From Micromonospora carbonacea (GTDB taxonomy: Bacteria > Actinomycetota > Actinomycetes > Mycobacteriales > Micromonosporaceae): a stretch of DNA of 64,000 nucleotides. Position numbers and translations under genes: made by a program. The notes beneath the pieces are model-generated. The model ran no database searches, had not been told where the DNA came from, and saw only the letters and a program-made list of their open reading frames with translations. Position 1 is the stretch's first letter; the number at the start of each line of letters is the position of its first letter. Below, in pieces: positions 26,901 through 35,070 of the stretch. Location of the stretch: contig NZ_JACHMZ010000001.1 in NCBI RefSeq assembly GCF_014205165.1, positions 682,001 through 746,000 of the forward strand. Reading direction: 5' to 3'.

Positions 26901-27535
26901 CCGCGCTGCTGGAATACGTGGCGGCCCGGTTCGACGCGATCGAGCTGGCCGCCCGGTGGATGGTGGGCCCCGAGCGGGAGCGCGCCGAGGCGATGGTGGA
27001 CAAGCTGCTGCGCTGGCTGGCGGGCAACCCGCGCCGGCTGCTGGCCATCGAGCACGAGTTCGCCGTCCGCCTGGACGACCCGCAGCGGCCCGTCGAGCTG
27101 ACCGGCCGGGTGGACCGGCTGGAGGTCGATGCCGCCGGCCGGCTGGTGGTGGTCGACCTGAAGACCGGCAAGTCCACCGTGGTCACCGAGCGGGAGATCG
27201 GCGAGCACCCGCAGCTCGGGGCCTACCAGGCGGCGGTCGAGGCGGGGGCGTTCGCCGAGCACGGCGACGAGTCCGGCGGGGCGGCCCTGGTGCAGCTCGG
27301 CACGGGGGCGCGCGACGCCCGGGAGCAGAGCCAGCCGGCGGCGGGGCAGGGGCCGGCGGCCGGCTGGGCGACCGCGCTGGTCCGGCGCACCGCCGATACG
27401 ATGGCCGCCGCCACCTTCGCCGCGGTCGCCAACTCCACGTGCCGGGTCTGCCCGGTGCGCACGAGCTGTCCGGTGTCCGGGCAGGGCCGCCAGGTGGTCG
27501 AGCCACCAGCCCCCCGGCGGGAGCAGCCAGAGTGA
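23960..27535 (+). CDS. adnA: AdnA subunit of the AdnAB helicase-nuclease
   Basis: A 1191-residue UvrD-like helicase fused to a C-terminal RecB-type nuclease; with AdnB it resects double-strand breaks. Walker A is GGPGTGKSS (residues 59-67). Walker B is the divergent VYVDELADTDPAQ, as expected for AdnA. The nuclease core has ELTGRVDRLEVDAAGRLVVVDLKTGK near residue 1060. One cysteine (LRCSLRW) before and three (CRVCPVRTSC) after the nuclease fit an AddB-style 4Fe-4S cluster. A Gly/Pro/Thr-rich linker of about 70 residues (about 790-860) separates the domains. The ATG at 23960 sits after a G run. Confidence 0.92.
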   Translation: MQAYRLVRRPVETARGDRRSDGAALGGGRPEGEAGGGWRADPVQAEVVAHTDGPMLVVGGPGTGKSSVLVEAVAARVAEGVDPERVLVLTFGRRQATDLRRRIEARVAGDGQRVLREPLVRTFPAYAFGLLRRAAAERGEPSPRLLTGPEQDLIIRELLDVVGEDPDDDPVGWPEDLRPALRTRAFAAQLRDLLMRAAERGVGPVELARLGERLGRADWPAAARFLREYVAVLALRDVSNRGSIAYDPAELVRAATGLLLDDPELLEAERRRLAHVYVDELADTDPAQLDLLAVLAGGGKSLVAFADPDSATYAFRGTDPAGVAAFPHRFRTASGAPAAQVVLTTSYRAGPGLIAATRRLAGRLRGPAAHRRLRPLPDAPPGTVEVRTFRSATSEAAWLAQALRAAHLLDGVPWSRMAVLVRSTARQLPSLRRALHTAGVPTVVHGEDLPLHLQPAVAPLLLLLRCALEPTRLDEEAAVALLHSPLGGADPLAERRLRQGLRALALAVGDRRPSGELIVDALRDPEELSGIDRHWAEPAQAVAGLLAIAREAAQRPGATAEDVLWAVWDASGLAERWAGAITLGRAATGEHETARRWRAEAADRDLDAVLVLFDAAARFADRLPGARTEVFLDHVLGQDLPADTLAPTADRGEAVRLLTAHAAKGLEWDLVAVAGVQEGVWPDLRLRGTLLGSERLVDVLAGRDAGHDLDAGRDSGEGRRGSGDVGRAVLVGQTSALLDEERRLFHVAVTRARRRLLVSAVASAAVGGDDHEEQPSRFLYELDPTPPPGGDAGGPVPGGGPDPTPGGGAAETAGTAPDTAPGGGRGGTAGTTPGGPAGIPGEPAGGAEPGRGTLPVAGPPRALTLPALVAELRTAVADPAAPYHRRSAAAAELARLAAAGVPGAHPDDWWGLRGLSDDRPLVDEGEPVRVTPSGMESALRCSLRWLLERHGGSGPASAAQGVGNLVHAAAMLAEDASADRSALLEYVAARFDAIELAARWMVGPERERAEAMVDKLLRWLAGNPRRLLAIEHEFAVRLDDPQRPVELTGRVDRLEVDAAGRLVVVDLKTGKSTVVTEREIGEHPQLGAYQAAVEAGAFAEHGDESGGAALVQLGTGARDAREQSQPAAGQGPAAGWATALVRRTADTMAAATFAAVANSTCRVCPVRTSCPVSGQGRQVVEPPAPRREQPE

Positions 27536-27544
27536 GCGCGAGGA

Positions 27545-27626
27545 GTGAGCTTGCGAGCCCCGCAGTCGCGAACTGAGATGAACCCGTGAGCCTGCGAGCC
27601 GCGCCGTCGCGACCTGAGGACGCCCC
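27545..27626 (+). repeat. Two 41-nt imperfect direct repeats before adnB
   Basis: Units 27545-27585 and 27586-27626 each begin GTGAGC(C/T)TGCGAGCC and share most positions. The second ends exactly before the adnB GTG, which itself begins like a third unit (GTGA). Similar GAGTGAGC...GCGAGCCCCGCAGTCGCGA strings are, from memory, common between Micromonospora genes. Confidence 0.75.
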
Positions 27627-30600
27627 GTGACCCAGCCCGCCCTGTTCAGCGCCGCCGCCCCGGCGCCCCGGGCCGCCGACTCCGGGCCCCGCTACACGCC
27701 GGTCGAGCTGGCGAGGCTGCTCCGGTTGCCCGCGCCCACCCGGGAGCAGGCCGCGATCATCGCCGCGCCGGTCGAGCCGCTGCTGGTGGTCGCGGGGGCC
27801 GGCTCGGGCAAGACCGAGACGATGGCCGCCCGGGTGGTCTGGCTGGTGGCCAACGCGTACGTCCGGCCGGAGCAGGTCCTCGGCCTGACGTTCACCCGCA
27901 AGGCGGCCGGCGAGCTGGCGCACCGGGTGCGTACCCGGCTCGACCAGTTGGTGCGCCGGCTGGGGCGGCGGGGCCGCGACCCGCTCGACGACCCGCTGGC
28001 CGGCGAGCCGACGGTGTCCACCTACCACTCGTACGCGGGCCGGATCGTCACCGAGCACGGGCTGCGCGCCGGGTACGAGCCGTCCACCCGGCTGCTCACC
28101 GAGGCGTCCCGCTGGCAGCTCGTGGACCTGCTGGTGCGCAACTACGACGGCGACATGACCGGCGTGGACCGGATGCCCAGCACGATCACCGACGCGGTGC
28201 TGGCGCTGGCCGGCGAGCTGGACGAGCACCTGGTCGACCCGGACGCCCTGGCCGCCTGGACGGGCCGGTTCTTCGCCGACGTGCAGTCCCGCCCCGGCCG
28301 CGTCTACGCCGACGTGCGCCGGGCGCTCGCCCTCCAGCAGACCCGGCTGAAGCTGCTGCCGCTGGTCCGCGCGTACGGCCGGCGCAAGGACGACTTCGAG
28401 GCGATGGACTTCGCCGACCAGCTCGCCCGGGCGGCCCGGGTGGCCCGCGACCACCCGGCGGTCGGCGCGATCGAGCGGGACCGGTTCCGGGTGGTGCTGC
28501 TCGACGAATACCAGGACACCAGCCACGCCCAGGTGGTGCTGCTCAACGCGCTGTTCGGCGGCGGCCACCCGGTGACCGCCGTGGGCGACCCCTGCCAGTC
28601 CATCTACGGCTGGCGCGGGGCCAGCGCGGGCACCCTGGACCGCTTCCCGGCGGAGTTCGCCCGCGTCGACGGCACCCCCGCCGCCGTGCTGGGCCTGACC
28701 ACGAGCTGGCGCAACCGCCCGGAGATCCTGGGGGTGGCGAACGCCCTGGCCACGCCGCTGCGGGCGGCGGGCGCCCGGGTGCCGGAGCTGCGCGCGGCGC
28801 TGAGCGTCGCCGAACCGATCCCGCACCGCACGCCGGGTGGCCTGGCCGCCGGCACCGTGCACTGTGCGCTCCTGCCGACGTACGCCGACGAGGCCGACTG
28901 GATCGCCGACAGCGTCCTCGCGGCGTGGCGGGGGGCGGCCGGGATGCCGGGCGCGTCGCCCGAGCACGTCCCGGTGCGGCTGCGGCCCACCACCGCCGTG
29001 CTGGTGCGGCTGCGCAGCCAGATCCCCGCCCTGGCCACGGCGCTGCGCGCCCGGGGGCTGCCGGTCGAGGTGGTGGGGCTGGGCGGGCTGCTGGACACCC
29101 CCGAGGTGCGGGACGTGGTGTGCACCCTGCGGGTGCTCGCCGACCCGACCGACGGGGCGGCGCTGCTGCGGCTGCTGACCGGGGCGCGCTGGCGGATCGG
29201 GCCGCGCGACCTGGTGGCCCTGCACCGGCGGGCCCGGTCGATCGCCGGCCAACGCCGCCGGCTCGCCGCCGGGGACGAGCCGGAGATCGCCGTGGACCTG
29301 CTCGACGAGGCCACCCTCGTGGAGGCGCTGGCCGACCTGGGGCCGGCGCAGGCGTACTCGGACCAGGGCTACGCGCGGCTGCGCGCGTACGGCGAGGAAC
29401 TGGCCCTGCTGCGCTACCGGCTGGACCAGACGCTGCCGGAGCTGATCGCGGACGTCGAGCGGACCATCGGCCTGGACGTGGAGGTGGCGGTGCGGGCGGG
29501 CCGGGACGGCACCGGCGACGCCGGCCTGGCCCGGGGCCACCTGGACGCCCTCGGCGACGTGGCGGCCCGGTTCAGCGGGGAGTCCCCGGCGGCGACCCTG
29601 TCGGGGTTCCTGGCCTACCTGTCCGCCGCCGAGGACGAGGAACGCGGCCTCGCCCCGGGCGAGGTGGAGGTGGTCGACGGCGCGGTGCAGATCCTCACGG
29701 CGCACGCCGCGAAGGGCCTGGAGTGGGACGTGGTGGCGGTCGCCGGCCTGAGCCGGGGCGTCTGGCCGGGGCCGGTGCGCAACTCCGATCACTGGCTGGG
29801 CGGGCTGGGGGTGCTGCCGTTCCCGCTGCGCGGGGACGCCGACGGGCTGCCCGAGCTGGGCCTGGCCGACGCCGCCGACCAGCGCGCGGTGGCGCGGGCG
29901 CTGGCCGACTTCACCGACGCGTGGCGGGTGCACGACGAGCGGGAGGAGCGCCGCCTGGCGTACGTGGCGGTGACCCGTCCCCGGCGGCTGCTGCTCTGCT
30001 CCGGCTACTGGTGGGGCGAGGGGACGAAGCGTCCGCGCGGCCCGTCGGCGTTCCTGCGGGAGGTGCACGACGCGTGCTCCGGCGACGGGCTGCTGGTGGA
30101 CCGGTGGGCCCCGGAGCCGGCCGGTGACGCGGTGAACCCGACCACGGAGGTGGTGCTGCGCGCCGAGTGGCCGGCGGATCCGCTGGGCGGGCGTCGTCCG
30201 GCGCTGGCCGAGGCCGCCGCGTTGGTGCGCCGCTTCCTCGCCGACCCGGACGCCGCACCGGCCGCCACCGGTGGCGGGGCCGCCGTTCCGGACGGCGGAC
30301 CGGCCGCTCCTGGTGGCGGGGCCGCCGTCCCGGGTGGCGGATCCGGCGGCCCCGACGGGGGGCGGGGGCCGGTCGTCGCCGAGGACCCGGAGGTGGCGCG
30401 CTGGCGGCGGGAGGCCGACCTGCTGCTCGCCGAGCGGGCCGAGCTGGTCGCCGGGGCGGGGGCGGTCGAGGTGGCCCTGCCCGGGCAGCTCTCCGTCACC
30501 CAGCTCGTCGCGCTGCGCCGCGACCCGGCGGAGCTGGCCCGCGCCCTGCGCCGGCCGATGCCCAGCGCGCCGAACCCGTACGCCCGGCGGGGCACCGCGT

Positions 30601-31139
30601 TCCACACCTGGCTGGAGCAGCGCTTCGGCGCGGACCGGCTGCTCGACGTGGACGAGCTGCCCGGGGCGGCCGACGCCGACGCCGCGCCGGACGAGGCGCT
30701 CGCGGAGTTGCAGGCGCGCTTCCTGGCCGGCGAGTGGGCGCAGCGGGTGCCGGTGGAGGTGGAGGTGCCGTTCGCCACGGTGATCGCCGGGGTGGTGGTG
30801 CGGGGCCGGATGGACGCCGTCTTCGCCCGGCCGGGCGGGCGGTTCGACGTGGTCGACTGGAAGACCGGGCGGCAGCCCTCGGGGGCGGCGGCCGAGGCGG
30901 CGGCGGTGCAGCTCGCCGTCTACCGGCTGGCCTGGGCCGAGCTGGCCGGGGTGCCGGTCGACCGGGTCGGCGCGGCCTTCCACTACGTGCGGGACGGCGC
31001 GACCGTCCGCCCGGCGGACCTGCTGGACGCCGACGGCCTCACCGCGCTGGTCGCGGCCGTGCCGGAGGTCGCCCGCGACCAGGTCGCCGCAGGCGCCGAC
31101 GCCGCGGCGGGCGGTGCGCGGCCGGCAAGTTCCCGGTGA
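27627..31139 (+). CDS. adnB: AdnB subunit of the AdnAB helicase-nuclease
   Basis: A 1170-residue UvrD/PcrA-like motor with a RecB-type nuclease domain. Walker A is VAGAGSGKTET (near residue 56), motif Ia TFTRKAAGELAHRVRTRL, Walker B VVLLDEYQDTSHAQ with QSIYGWRGAS, and late motifs TAHAAKGLEWDVV and AYVAVTRPRRLLL. The nuclease core VRGRMDAVFARPGGRFDVVDWKTGRQ lies near residues 1053-1078. Unlike AdnA, no cysteine cluster follows. A repeated Gly-rich linker (about residues 875-915) separates the domains. GTG start at 27627. It forms an operon with adnA. Confidence 0.93.
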   Translation: MTQPALFSAAAPAPRAADSGPRYTPVELARLLRLPAPTREQAAIIAAPVEPLLVVAGAGSGKTETMAARVVWLVANAYVRPEQVLGLTFTRKAAGELAHRVRTRLDQLVRRLGRRGRDPLDDPLAGEPTVSTYHSYAGRIVTEHGLRAGYEPSTRLLTEASRWQLVDLLVRNYDGDMTGVDRMPSTITDAVLALAGELDEHLVDPDALAAWTGRFFADVQSRPGRVYADVRRALALQQTRLKLLPLVRAYGRRKDDFEAMDFADQLARAARVARDHPAVGAIERDRFRVVLLDEYQDTSHAQVVLLNALFGGGHPVTAVGDPCQSIYGWRGASAGTLDRFPAEFARVDGTPAAVLGLTTSWRNRPEILGVANALATPLRAAGARVPELRAALSVAEPIPHRTPGGLAAGTVHCALLPTYADEADWIADSVLAAWRGAAGMPGASPEHVPVRLRPTTAVLVRLRSQIPALATALRARGLPVEVVGLGGLLDTPEVRDVVCTLRVLADPTDGAALLRLLTGARWRIGPRDLVALHRRARSIAGQRRRLAAGDEPEIAVDLLDEATLVEALADLGPAQAYSDQGYARLRAYGEELALLRYRLDQTLPELIADVERTIGLDVEVAVRAGRDGTGDAGLARGHLDALGDVAARFSGESPAATLSGFLAYLSAAEDEERGLAPGEVEVVDGAVQILTAHAAKGLEWDVVAVAGLSRGVWPGPVRNSDHWLGGLGVLPFPLRGDADGLPELGLADAADQRAVARALADFTDAWRVHDEREERRLAYVAVTRPRRLLLCSGYWWGEGTKRPRGPSAFLREVHDACSGDGLLVDRWAPEPAGDAVNPTTEVVLRAEWPADPLGGRRPALAEAAALVRRFLADPDAAPAATGGGAAVPDGGPAAPGGGAAVPGGGSGGPDGGRGPVVAEDPEVARWRREADLLLAERAELVAGAGAVEVALPGQLSVTQLVALRRDPAELARALRRPMPSAPNPYARRGTAFHTWLEQRFGADRLLDVDELPGAADADAAPDEALAELQARFLAGEWAQRVPVEVEVPFATVIAGVVVRGRMDAVFARPGGRFDVVDWKTGRQPSGAAAEAAAVQLAVYRLAWAELAGVPVDRVGAAFHYVRDGATVRPADLLDADGLTALVAAVPEVARDQVAAGADAAAGGARPASSR

Positions 31140-31165
31140 CGGGCGACGGGCGGCGTGATCCGTGA

Positions 31166-31171
31166 TAGCCT
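31166..31171 (+). promoter_or_regulatory. Candidate -10 of the cold-shock gene
   Basis: TAGCCT (TAnnnT) about 200 nt before the cold-shock ATG would give a leader of roughly 190 nt. The -35 is not clear. Confidence 0.35.
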
Positions 31172-31208
31172 GGCTGCGTTGCAGTTATGGTTCCCAGAGA
31201 CTCTGTGT

Positions 31209-31246
31209 GCGCCTGGCGGATTGTGGCCCCAGGCGCTCTTTGTTGT
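31209..31246 (+). terminator. Hairpin with T-rich tail in the cold-shock leader
   Basis: GCGCCTGG (31209-31216) pairs perfectly with CCAGGCGC (31229-31236) across a 12-nt loop and is followed by TCTTTGTTGT. It can be the adnB terminator (70 nt after its stop) or, if transcription starts near 31178, an attenuator in the cold-shock leader. A second small stem CCGGA-GTTC-TCCGG follows at 31249-31262. Confidence 0.5.
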
Positions 31247-31369
31247 GTCCGGAGTTCTCCGGGCGGGGCGAACCAGAAGCGACAGGCGGTCCGCGCACCC
31301 CGCGCGGAGCGCTCCTCTTCGGGCCCGCAACAGGTGCGGGTCCGACGTTCCGTCAAGGAGACGAAACAC

Positions 31370-31573
31370 ATGGCAATTGGCACCGTCAAGTGGTTCAACG
31401 CTGACAAGGGCTTCGGCTTCATCACCCCGGACGGCGGCGGCGCCGACGTCTTCGCCCACTTCTCGGCGATCCAGACCTCCGGCTACCGGAGCCTGGACGA
31501 GAACCAGCGGGTCGAGTTCGAGATCACCCAGGGCCAGAAGGGCCCGCAGGCGGAGAACATCCGCCCGCTCTGA
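31370..31573 (+). CDS. cspA: Cold-shock protein, RNA chaperone
   Basis: A 67-residue CSD protein with both RNA-binding motifs: RNP1 KGFGFITP and RNP2 VFAHFSAI, preceded by [14 protein letters not shown]. It binds single-stranded nucleic acid and melts mRNA structure. The ATG at 31370 has AAGGAG at 31355-31360. A long untranslated leader (about 200 nt, with hairpins) precedes it, as is usual for temperature- or growth-controlled csp genes. The next gene is a DEAD-box helicase, a functional partner in RNA unwinding. The gene symbol indicates family. Confidence 0.95.
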   Translation: MAIGTVKWFNADKGFGFITPDGGGADVFAHFSAIQTSGYRSLDENQRVEFEITQGQKGPQAENIRPL

Positions 31574-31627
31574 TCTCCGGCACCCGTTCCACCCGTAACA
31601 TCCGTCGCGCCCTCCGGGCGTGACGAC

Positions 31628-31663
31628 GTGGCCGGTCCGCCCCTCGTGCGGCGGGCCGGCCAC
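31628..31663 (+). terminator. Hairpin after the cold-shock gene
   Basis: A 14-bp stem (one G-U pair) GTGGCCGGTCCGCC / GGCGGGCCGGCCAC with an 8-nt loop, 55 nt after the stop. No T tract. A smaller hairpin (CGTCGCGCCC / GGGCGTGACG) lies just before it. Confidence 0.5.
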
Positions 31664-31770
31664 GACCCCATTCGGTTCGTGCTTGTGAGTCCCGGCGGCC
31701 CCGTCCGCCGGTCGACAGCGCCGCCCCGGCGCCCTCCCTCGACACGTGCCGCGTCGAGGAAGGCTCTGCC

Positions 31771-33183
31771 ATGACCACCGTTCTGCCCTCTTTCTCCGCC
31801 ACCGGCCTGGCGCCGGCGCTGCTCGCCGAGCTGACCACGCAGGGCATCACCGAGCCGTTCCCGATCCAGGCGGCGACGCTGCCGGACTCGCTGGCCGGCC
31901 GGGACGTGCTCGGCCGGGGCCGCACCGGCTCGGGCAAGACCCTCGCCTTCGGGCTGCCGCTGCTGCACCGCACCGCCGGCCGTCGCGCCCGTCCGGGGCG
32001 TCCGCTGGCGCTGGTGCTGGTGCCGACGCGTGAGCTGGCCCAGCAGGTGACCACCGCGCTCGCCCCGTACGCCCGGGTGCTGGGGCTGCGCGTCGCGACC
32101 GTGGTCGGCGGCCTGTCGCTGGGGCGGCAGGCGGACGCGCTGCGCGCCGGCGCCGAGGTGGTCGTCGCGACCCCCGGCCGGCTGCACGACCTGATCAACC
32201 GCGGTGACGCCCGGCTCGACCAGGTGGCCGTGACGGTGCTGGACGAGGCCGACCAGATGGCCGACATGGGCTTCCTGCCGCAGGTCACCAAGCTGCTGGA
32301 GCAGGTGGCCGGCGACGGCCAGCGGATGCTCTTCTCCGCCACCCTCGACGGCGGCGTGGACAAGCTGGTCCGCCGGTTCCTCACCGACCCGGTGTCGCAC
32401 TCGGTCGACCCGGGTACCGCCACGGTCACCGCGATGACGCACCACGTGCTGCACGTCGAGGCGGAGGACAAGCCGGCCACGCTGACCCGGATCGCGGCCC
32501 GCGAGGGCCGCACCATCCTGTTCATGGGCACCAAGCACCGCGCCGACCGGCTGGCCCGGCAGCTCCTCGCCAAGGGCGTGCGCGCGGCGGCCCTGCACGG
32601 CGGCAAGTCGCAGCCGCAGCGCACCCGGATCCTGGAGCAGTTCCGCACGGGCCAGGTGACCGCGCTGGTCGCCACCGACGTGGCGGCCCGGGGCATCCAC
32701 GTCGACGGCCTCGACATGGTGGTCAACGTCGACCCGCCGACGGAGGCGAAGGACTACCTGCACCGGGGCGGGCGCACGGCGCGGGCCGGCGAGTCGGGCA
32801 CGGTGGTCACCCTGGTCCTGCCCGAGCAGCGCCGGGAGGTGTCCCGGCTGATGGCCACCGCCGGCATCCGGCCGCAGGCCACCCAGGTCCGCCCGGGCGA
32901 GGAGGCGGCGCTGGCCCGGGTCACCGGCGCCCGGGAGCCGTCGGGCGTGCCGGTGACCGTCGTCGCCCCGCCGCCGCAGCGGTCCGCCCCGGCGACGTCG
33001 GGCCGGGGCTCCCGGTCCGCCCGCGCCGCCCACGGCGCGGCCGCGTCCGGCGGCGCGCCCCGTCCCGCCGGCGCGCAGGGCGACACCCCGGCCGGCCGCG
33101 ACGCGGCGGCCGGCGAGGGCCGGCGCGCCGGGCACCGCGCGTCGGGCCGGTCGCGTCGCCCGCGTCGCCCCCGTTCCGCCTGA
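31771..33183 (+). CDS. DEAD-box RNA helicase
   Basis: A 470-residue ATP-dependent RNA helicase. In order: the Q motif region (ITEPFPIQAATLP), Walker A GRTGSGKT, PTRELAQQ, TPGRLHDL, DEAD box VLDEADQM, SAT motif FSATLD, then ATDVAARGIHVDGLD and HRGGRTARAGESG in the second RecA domain. From about residue 395 the tail is a disordered Ala/Gly/Arg-rich extension ending SGRSRRPRRPRSA, an RNA-binding type tail. It lies just after the cold-shock gene, which suggests a shared role in RNA remodelling. Confidence 0.95.
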   Translation: MTTVLPSFSATGLAPALLAELTTQGITEPFPIQAATLPDSLAGRDVLGRGRTGSGKTLAFGLPLLHRTAGRRARPGRPLALVLVPTRELAQQVTTALAPYARVLGLRVATVVGGLSLGRQADALRAGAEVVVATPGRLHDLINRGDARLDQVAVTVLDEADQMADMGFLPQVTKLLEQVAGDGQRMLFSATLDGGVDKLVRRFLTDPVSHSVDPGTATVTAMTHHVLHVEAEDKPATLTRIAAREGRTILFMGTKHRADRLARQLLAKGVRAAALHGGKSQPQRTRILEQFRTGQVTALVATDVAARGIHVDGLDMVVNVDPPTEAKDYLHRGGRTARAGESGTVVTLVLPEQRREVSRLMATAGIRPQATQVRPGEEAALARVTGAREPSGVPVTVVAPPPQRSAPATSGRGSRSARAAHGAAASGGAPRPAGAQGDTPAGRDAAAGEGRRAGHRASGRSRRPRRPRSA

Positions 33184-33219
33184 CCGTCCGCCGGTCGGGA
33201 GCCGCACCCCTGCCTCTGG

Positions 33220-33277
33220 CTGATTCGAAAACCAGGCGTGCCTGAGCCGATAATCAGGAGGCTGAGTCGGGAATCAG
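33220..33277. promoter_or_regulatory. Three spaced copies of a CTGAnnCGnnAAnCAG palindrome-like site
   Basis: Copies at 33220-33235, 33242-33257 and 33262-33277, spaced by 22 and 20 nt. The consensus is close to the inverted repeat CTGATT-n4-AATCAG. They lie between the helicase stop and the 73-residue gene and could be an operator array or a set of RNA hairpins. Confidence 0.6.
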
Positions 33278-33384
33278 GCAGGCGCGGGTCCGATCGGCGA
33301 CTGTCGCCCGCGCGCCTGGTGGACGATGCTAGCCGTGGGGGAACACGGCCGGTGGGGACCGGCCTTGCTGGGGGGAGGAAGACC

Positions 33385-33606
33385 ATGACGGCCGACGTCG
33401 AGTCGGGGGCGGCACGGGAGTTGCTGGTGGTGCTGGCGGTCGCGGGGGCGGGACTGCTGCTTGCCACGGCGGCGGCCTTCTCGCCGTGGCATCCCGCCCG
33501 GAGCGCCCGACCGCCCGCCGGGGTGGTGGGGCTGCACAACCCGGACGGGGCGGACGCGAAGCTCACCGGCGCGGTCATCGAGGTGACCGACCGGTCCGCC
33601 GGCTGA
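33385..33606 (+). CDS. Small hypothetical membrane protein
   Basis: A 73-residue protein with one hydrophobic segment (ELLVVLAVAGAGLLLATAAAF, about residues 11-31) and a hydrophilic tail. No known family. The ATG at 33385 is preceded by GGGGGGAGGAA with good spacing, which supports translation. A possible anti-sigma-like or regulatory membrane peptide; this is only suggested by size. The site array upstream may control it. Confidence 0.65.
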   Translation: MTADVESGAARELLVVLAVAGAGLLLATAAAFSPWHPARSARPPAGVVGLHNPDGADAKLTGAVIEVTDRSAG

Positions 33607-33635
33607 GCCCGCGCCGGTCCGCCGGCCGAACCCGT

Positions 33636-33680
33636 GGCGGTCCGCCGGCTGAGCCCACACCGCTCAGCCGGCGGACCGCC
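33636..33680. terminator. Strong bidirectional hairpin
   Basis: Perfect 19-bp arms (GGCGGTCCGCCGGCTGAGC and its complement) with a 7-nt loop, between the 73-residue gene and the convergent Rrf2 gene. Confidence 0.65.
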
Positions 33681-33683
33681 CGG

Positions 33684-34187
33684 TCAGGCCCCGCCGACCG
33701 GGTCGACGACGGGCGTCCTGGCCGTCGCCCCGGCCCCGTCCCGCGCGGTCGGCGTCGGGTCGTCCTCCCCGGTGAGCAGGGCGGCCAGGGTCGTGTGGTC
33801 CACCACCAGGGCGATCGCCCCGTCGACCGCCAGCCACACGTCGCGCAGCCCGGCGGCCACCCCGTGATAGCCGGCCACCTCGGCCGGCAGGCCGCGCACC
33901 GAGGTGAGCGACCCGCCGACCGCGCGGAGCACGTCCCCGACGCTGATCTCGGCGGCCGGCCGGGCCAGGGCGTAGCCGCCGTCGGTGCCCCGGTGGCTGA
34001 ACAGCAGCCCGGCCCGCCGCAGGTCGAGCAGGATGCCCTGGAGGAAACTCAGCGGGATGGCCTGGCTCTCGGCCAGGGCCGCCGCCTTGACCAGCTCGCC
34101 GCCGGGCGCGGGGCGCGGGCTGCGGGCCGCGGCGGCGACGGCCAGCATGGCCCGGAGCGCGTAGTCGCTGCGCGCGGAGACGTACAC
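33684..34187 (-). CDS. Rrf2 family transcriptional regulator
   Basis: A 167-residue winged-helix regulator of the Rrf2 family: MYVSARSDYALRAMLAVA, then SQAIPLSFLQGILLDLRRAGLLFSHRGTDGGYALARPAAEISVGDVLRAV. The three cysteines that hold an Fe-S cluster in IscR/NsrR types are absent, so it is closer to CymR-type sulfur regulators. It is the last gene of the transporter cluster (GTG start 1 nt after the permease stop codon). Its likely targets are the two CCTAC...GTAGG-type operators upstream of the binding-protein gene. The C-terminal tail (about 25 residues) is disordered. Confidence 0.88.
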   Translation of the reverse strand: MYVSARSDYALRAMLAVAAAARSPRPAPGGELVKAAALAESQAIPLSFLQGILLDLRRAGLLFSHRGTDGGYALARPAAEISVGDVLRAVGGSLTSVRGLPAEVAGYHGVAAGLRDVWLAVDGAIALVVDHTTLAALLTGEDDPTPTARDGAGATARTPVVDPVGGA

Positions 34188-34188
34188 G

Positions 34189-35070
34189 TCACTGCCCGGC
34201 CTGGTCCAGCACGCCCCAGCGGCGTCGGATCGCCTGGTCCGCGGCCCCGAACGCGGCGTCGACCCCGAGGCCGACGACCAGGATGACGATCATCGTGGAG
34301 AGCAGCCAGGGCGCGTCGGCCAGTTCCCGGGCGTACGTCAGTTGCGCGCCGAGCGAGGTCTGCGAGATGCCCACCACGATCAGCTCGCCGGCCATCAGGC
34401 TGCGCCAGGAGAACGCCCAGCCCTGCTTGAGCCCGGCGACGATGGCGGGCAGGGCGGCCGGGGCGATGACGTACCGGTAGAGGTTGAGCCCGCGGGCGCC
34501 GAGGTTGCGCCCGGCCCGTTGCAGCAGCGGCGGCACGTAGTCGACCCCGCTGATCACCCCGTTGGCGATGGACGGGGCCGCGCCGAGCACCACGACGAAG
34601 AAGATGGCCTTCTCGCTCAGCTCGAACAGCAGGATCGCCAGCGGGAACCAGGCGATCGACGGCATGGTCTGCAACGCGGTGATCATCGAACCGATGGCCG
34701 CCCGCAGCACCCGGAACCGGGCCACGGCGAGGCCGAGCAGCAGGCCGACGCCGACGGAGAAGACGTAGCCGAGGGCGGCCCGGCGCAGGGTGGTGACCAG
34801 CCCGTCCCAGAGCTGCGCCCCGCTGGCCTGGCGGACCAGCTCCTGCCAGACGGGGCCGGGCCCGGGCAGCGAGTACGGCGGCCAGATCTCCGCCCACACC
34901 ACGACCTGCCAGGCGGCGATGGCGATGGCCAGCGCGGCCAGCTTCGGCCAGGTGGACGCCCAGATGGTGGCGGCCCGGGTGGTCGTCTTCTGCCGGCCGG
35001 CGATCTCCAGCGCGTCGAGGCCGGAGATCTCGGCGTCGGCGCGCGCCTCGGCGATCGTGTCACTGGCCAT
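34189..35070 (-). CDS. ABC transporter permease, SsuC/TauC type
   Basis: A 293-residue BPD-type permease with about six transmembrane segments and the EAA-loop signature (AGRNLGARGLNLYRYVIAPAALPAIVAGLKQG). N-terminal about 35 residues are cytoplasmic. The neighbouring ATPase and binding protein fit the nitrate/sulfonate/taurine family; the SsuD-like enzyme and the Rrf2 regulator favour a sulfur substrate. Its start overlaps the ATPase gene by 11 nt. Confidence 0.9.
   Translation of the reverse strand: MASDTIAEARADAEISGLDALEIAGRQKTTTRAATIWASTWPKLAALAIAIAAWQVVVWAEIWPPYSLPGPGPVWQELVRQASGAQLWDGLVTTLRRAALGYVFSVGVGLLLGLAVARFRVLRAAIGSMITALQTMPSIAWFPLAILLFELSEKAIFFVVVLGAAPSIANGVISGVDYVPPLLQRAGRNLGARGLNLYRYVIAPAALPAIVAGLKQGWAFSWRSLMAGELIVVGISQTSLGAQLTYARELADAPWLLSTMIVILVVGLGVDAAFGAADQAIRRRWGVLDQAGQ

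Noticed and set aside
33220..33277. CRISPR or origin iterons
   Set aside because: Only three 16-nt units with 4-6 nt gaps; no replication gene or cas gene nearby.
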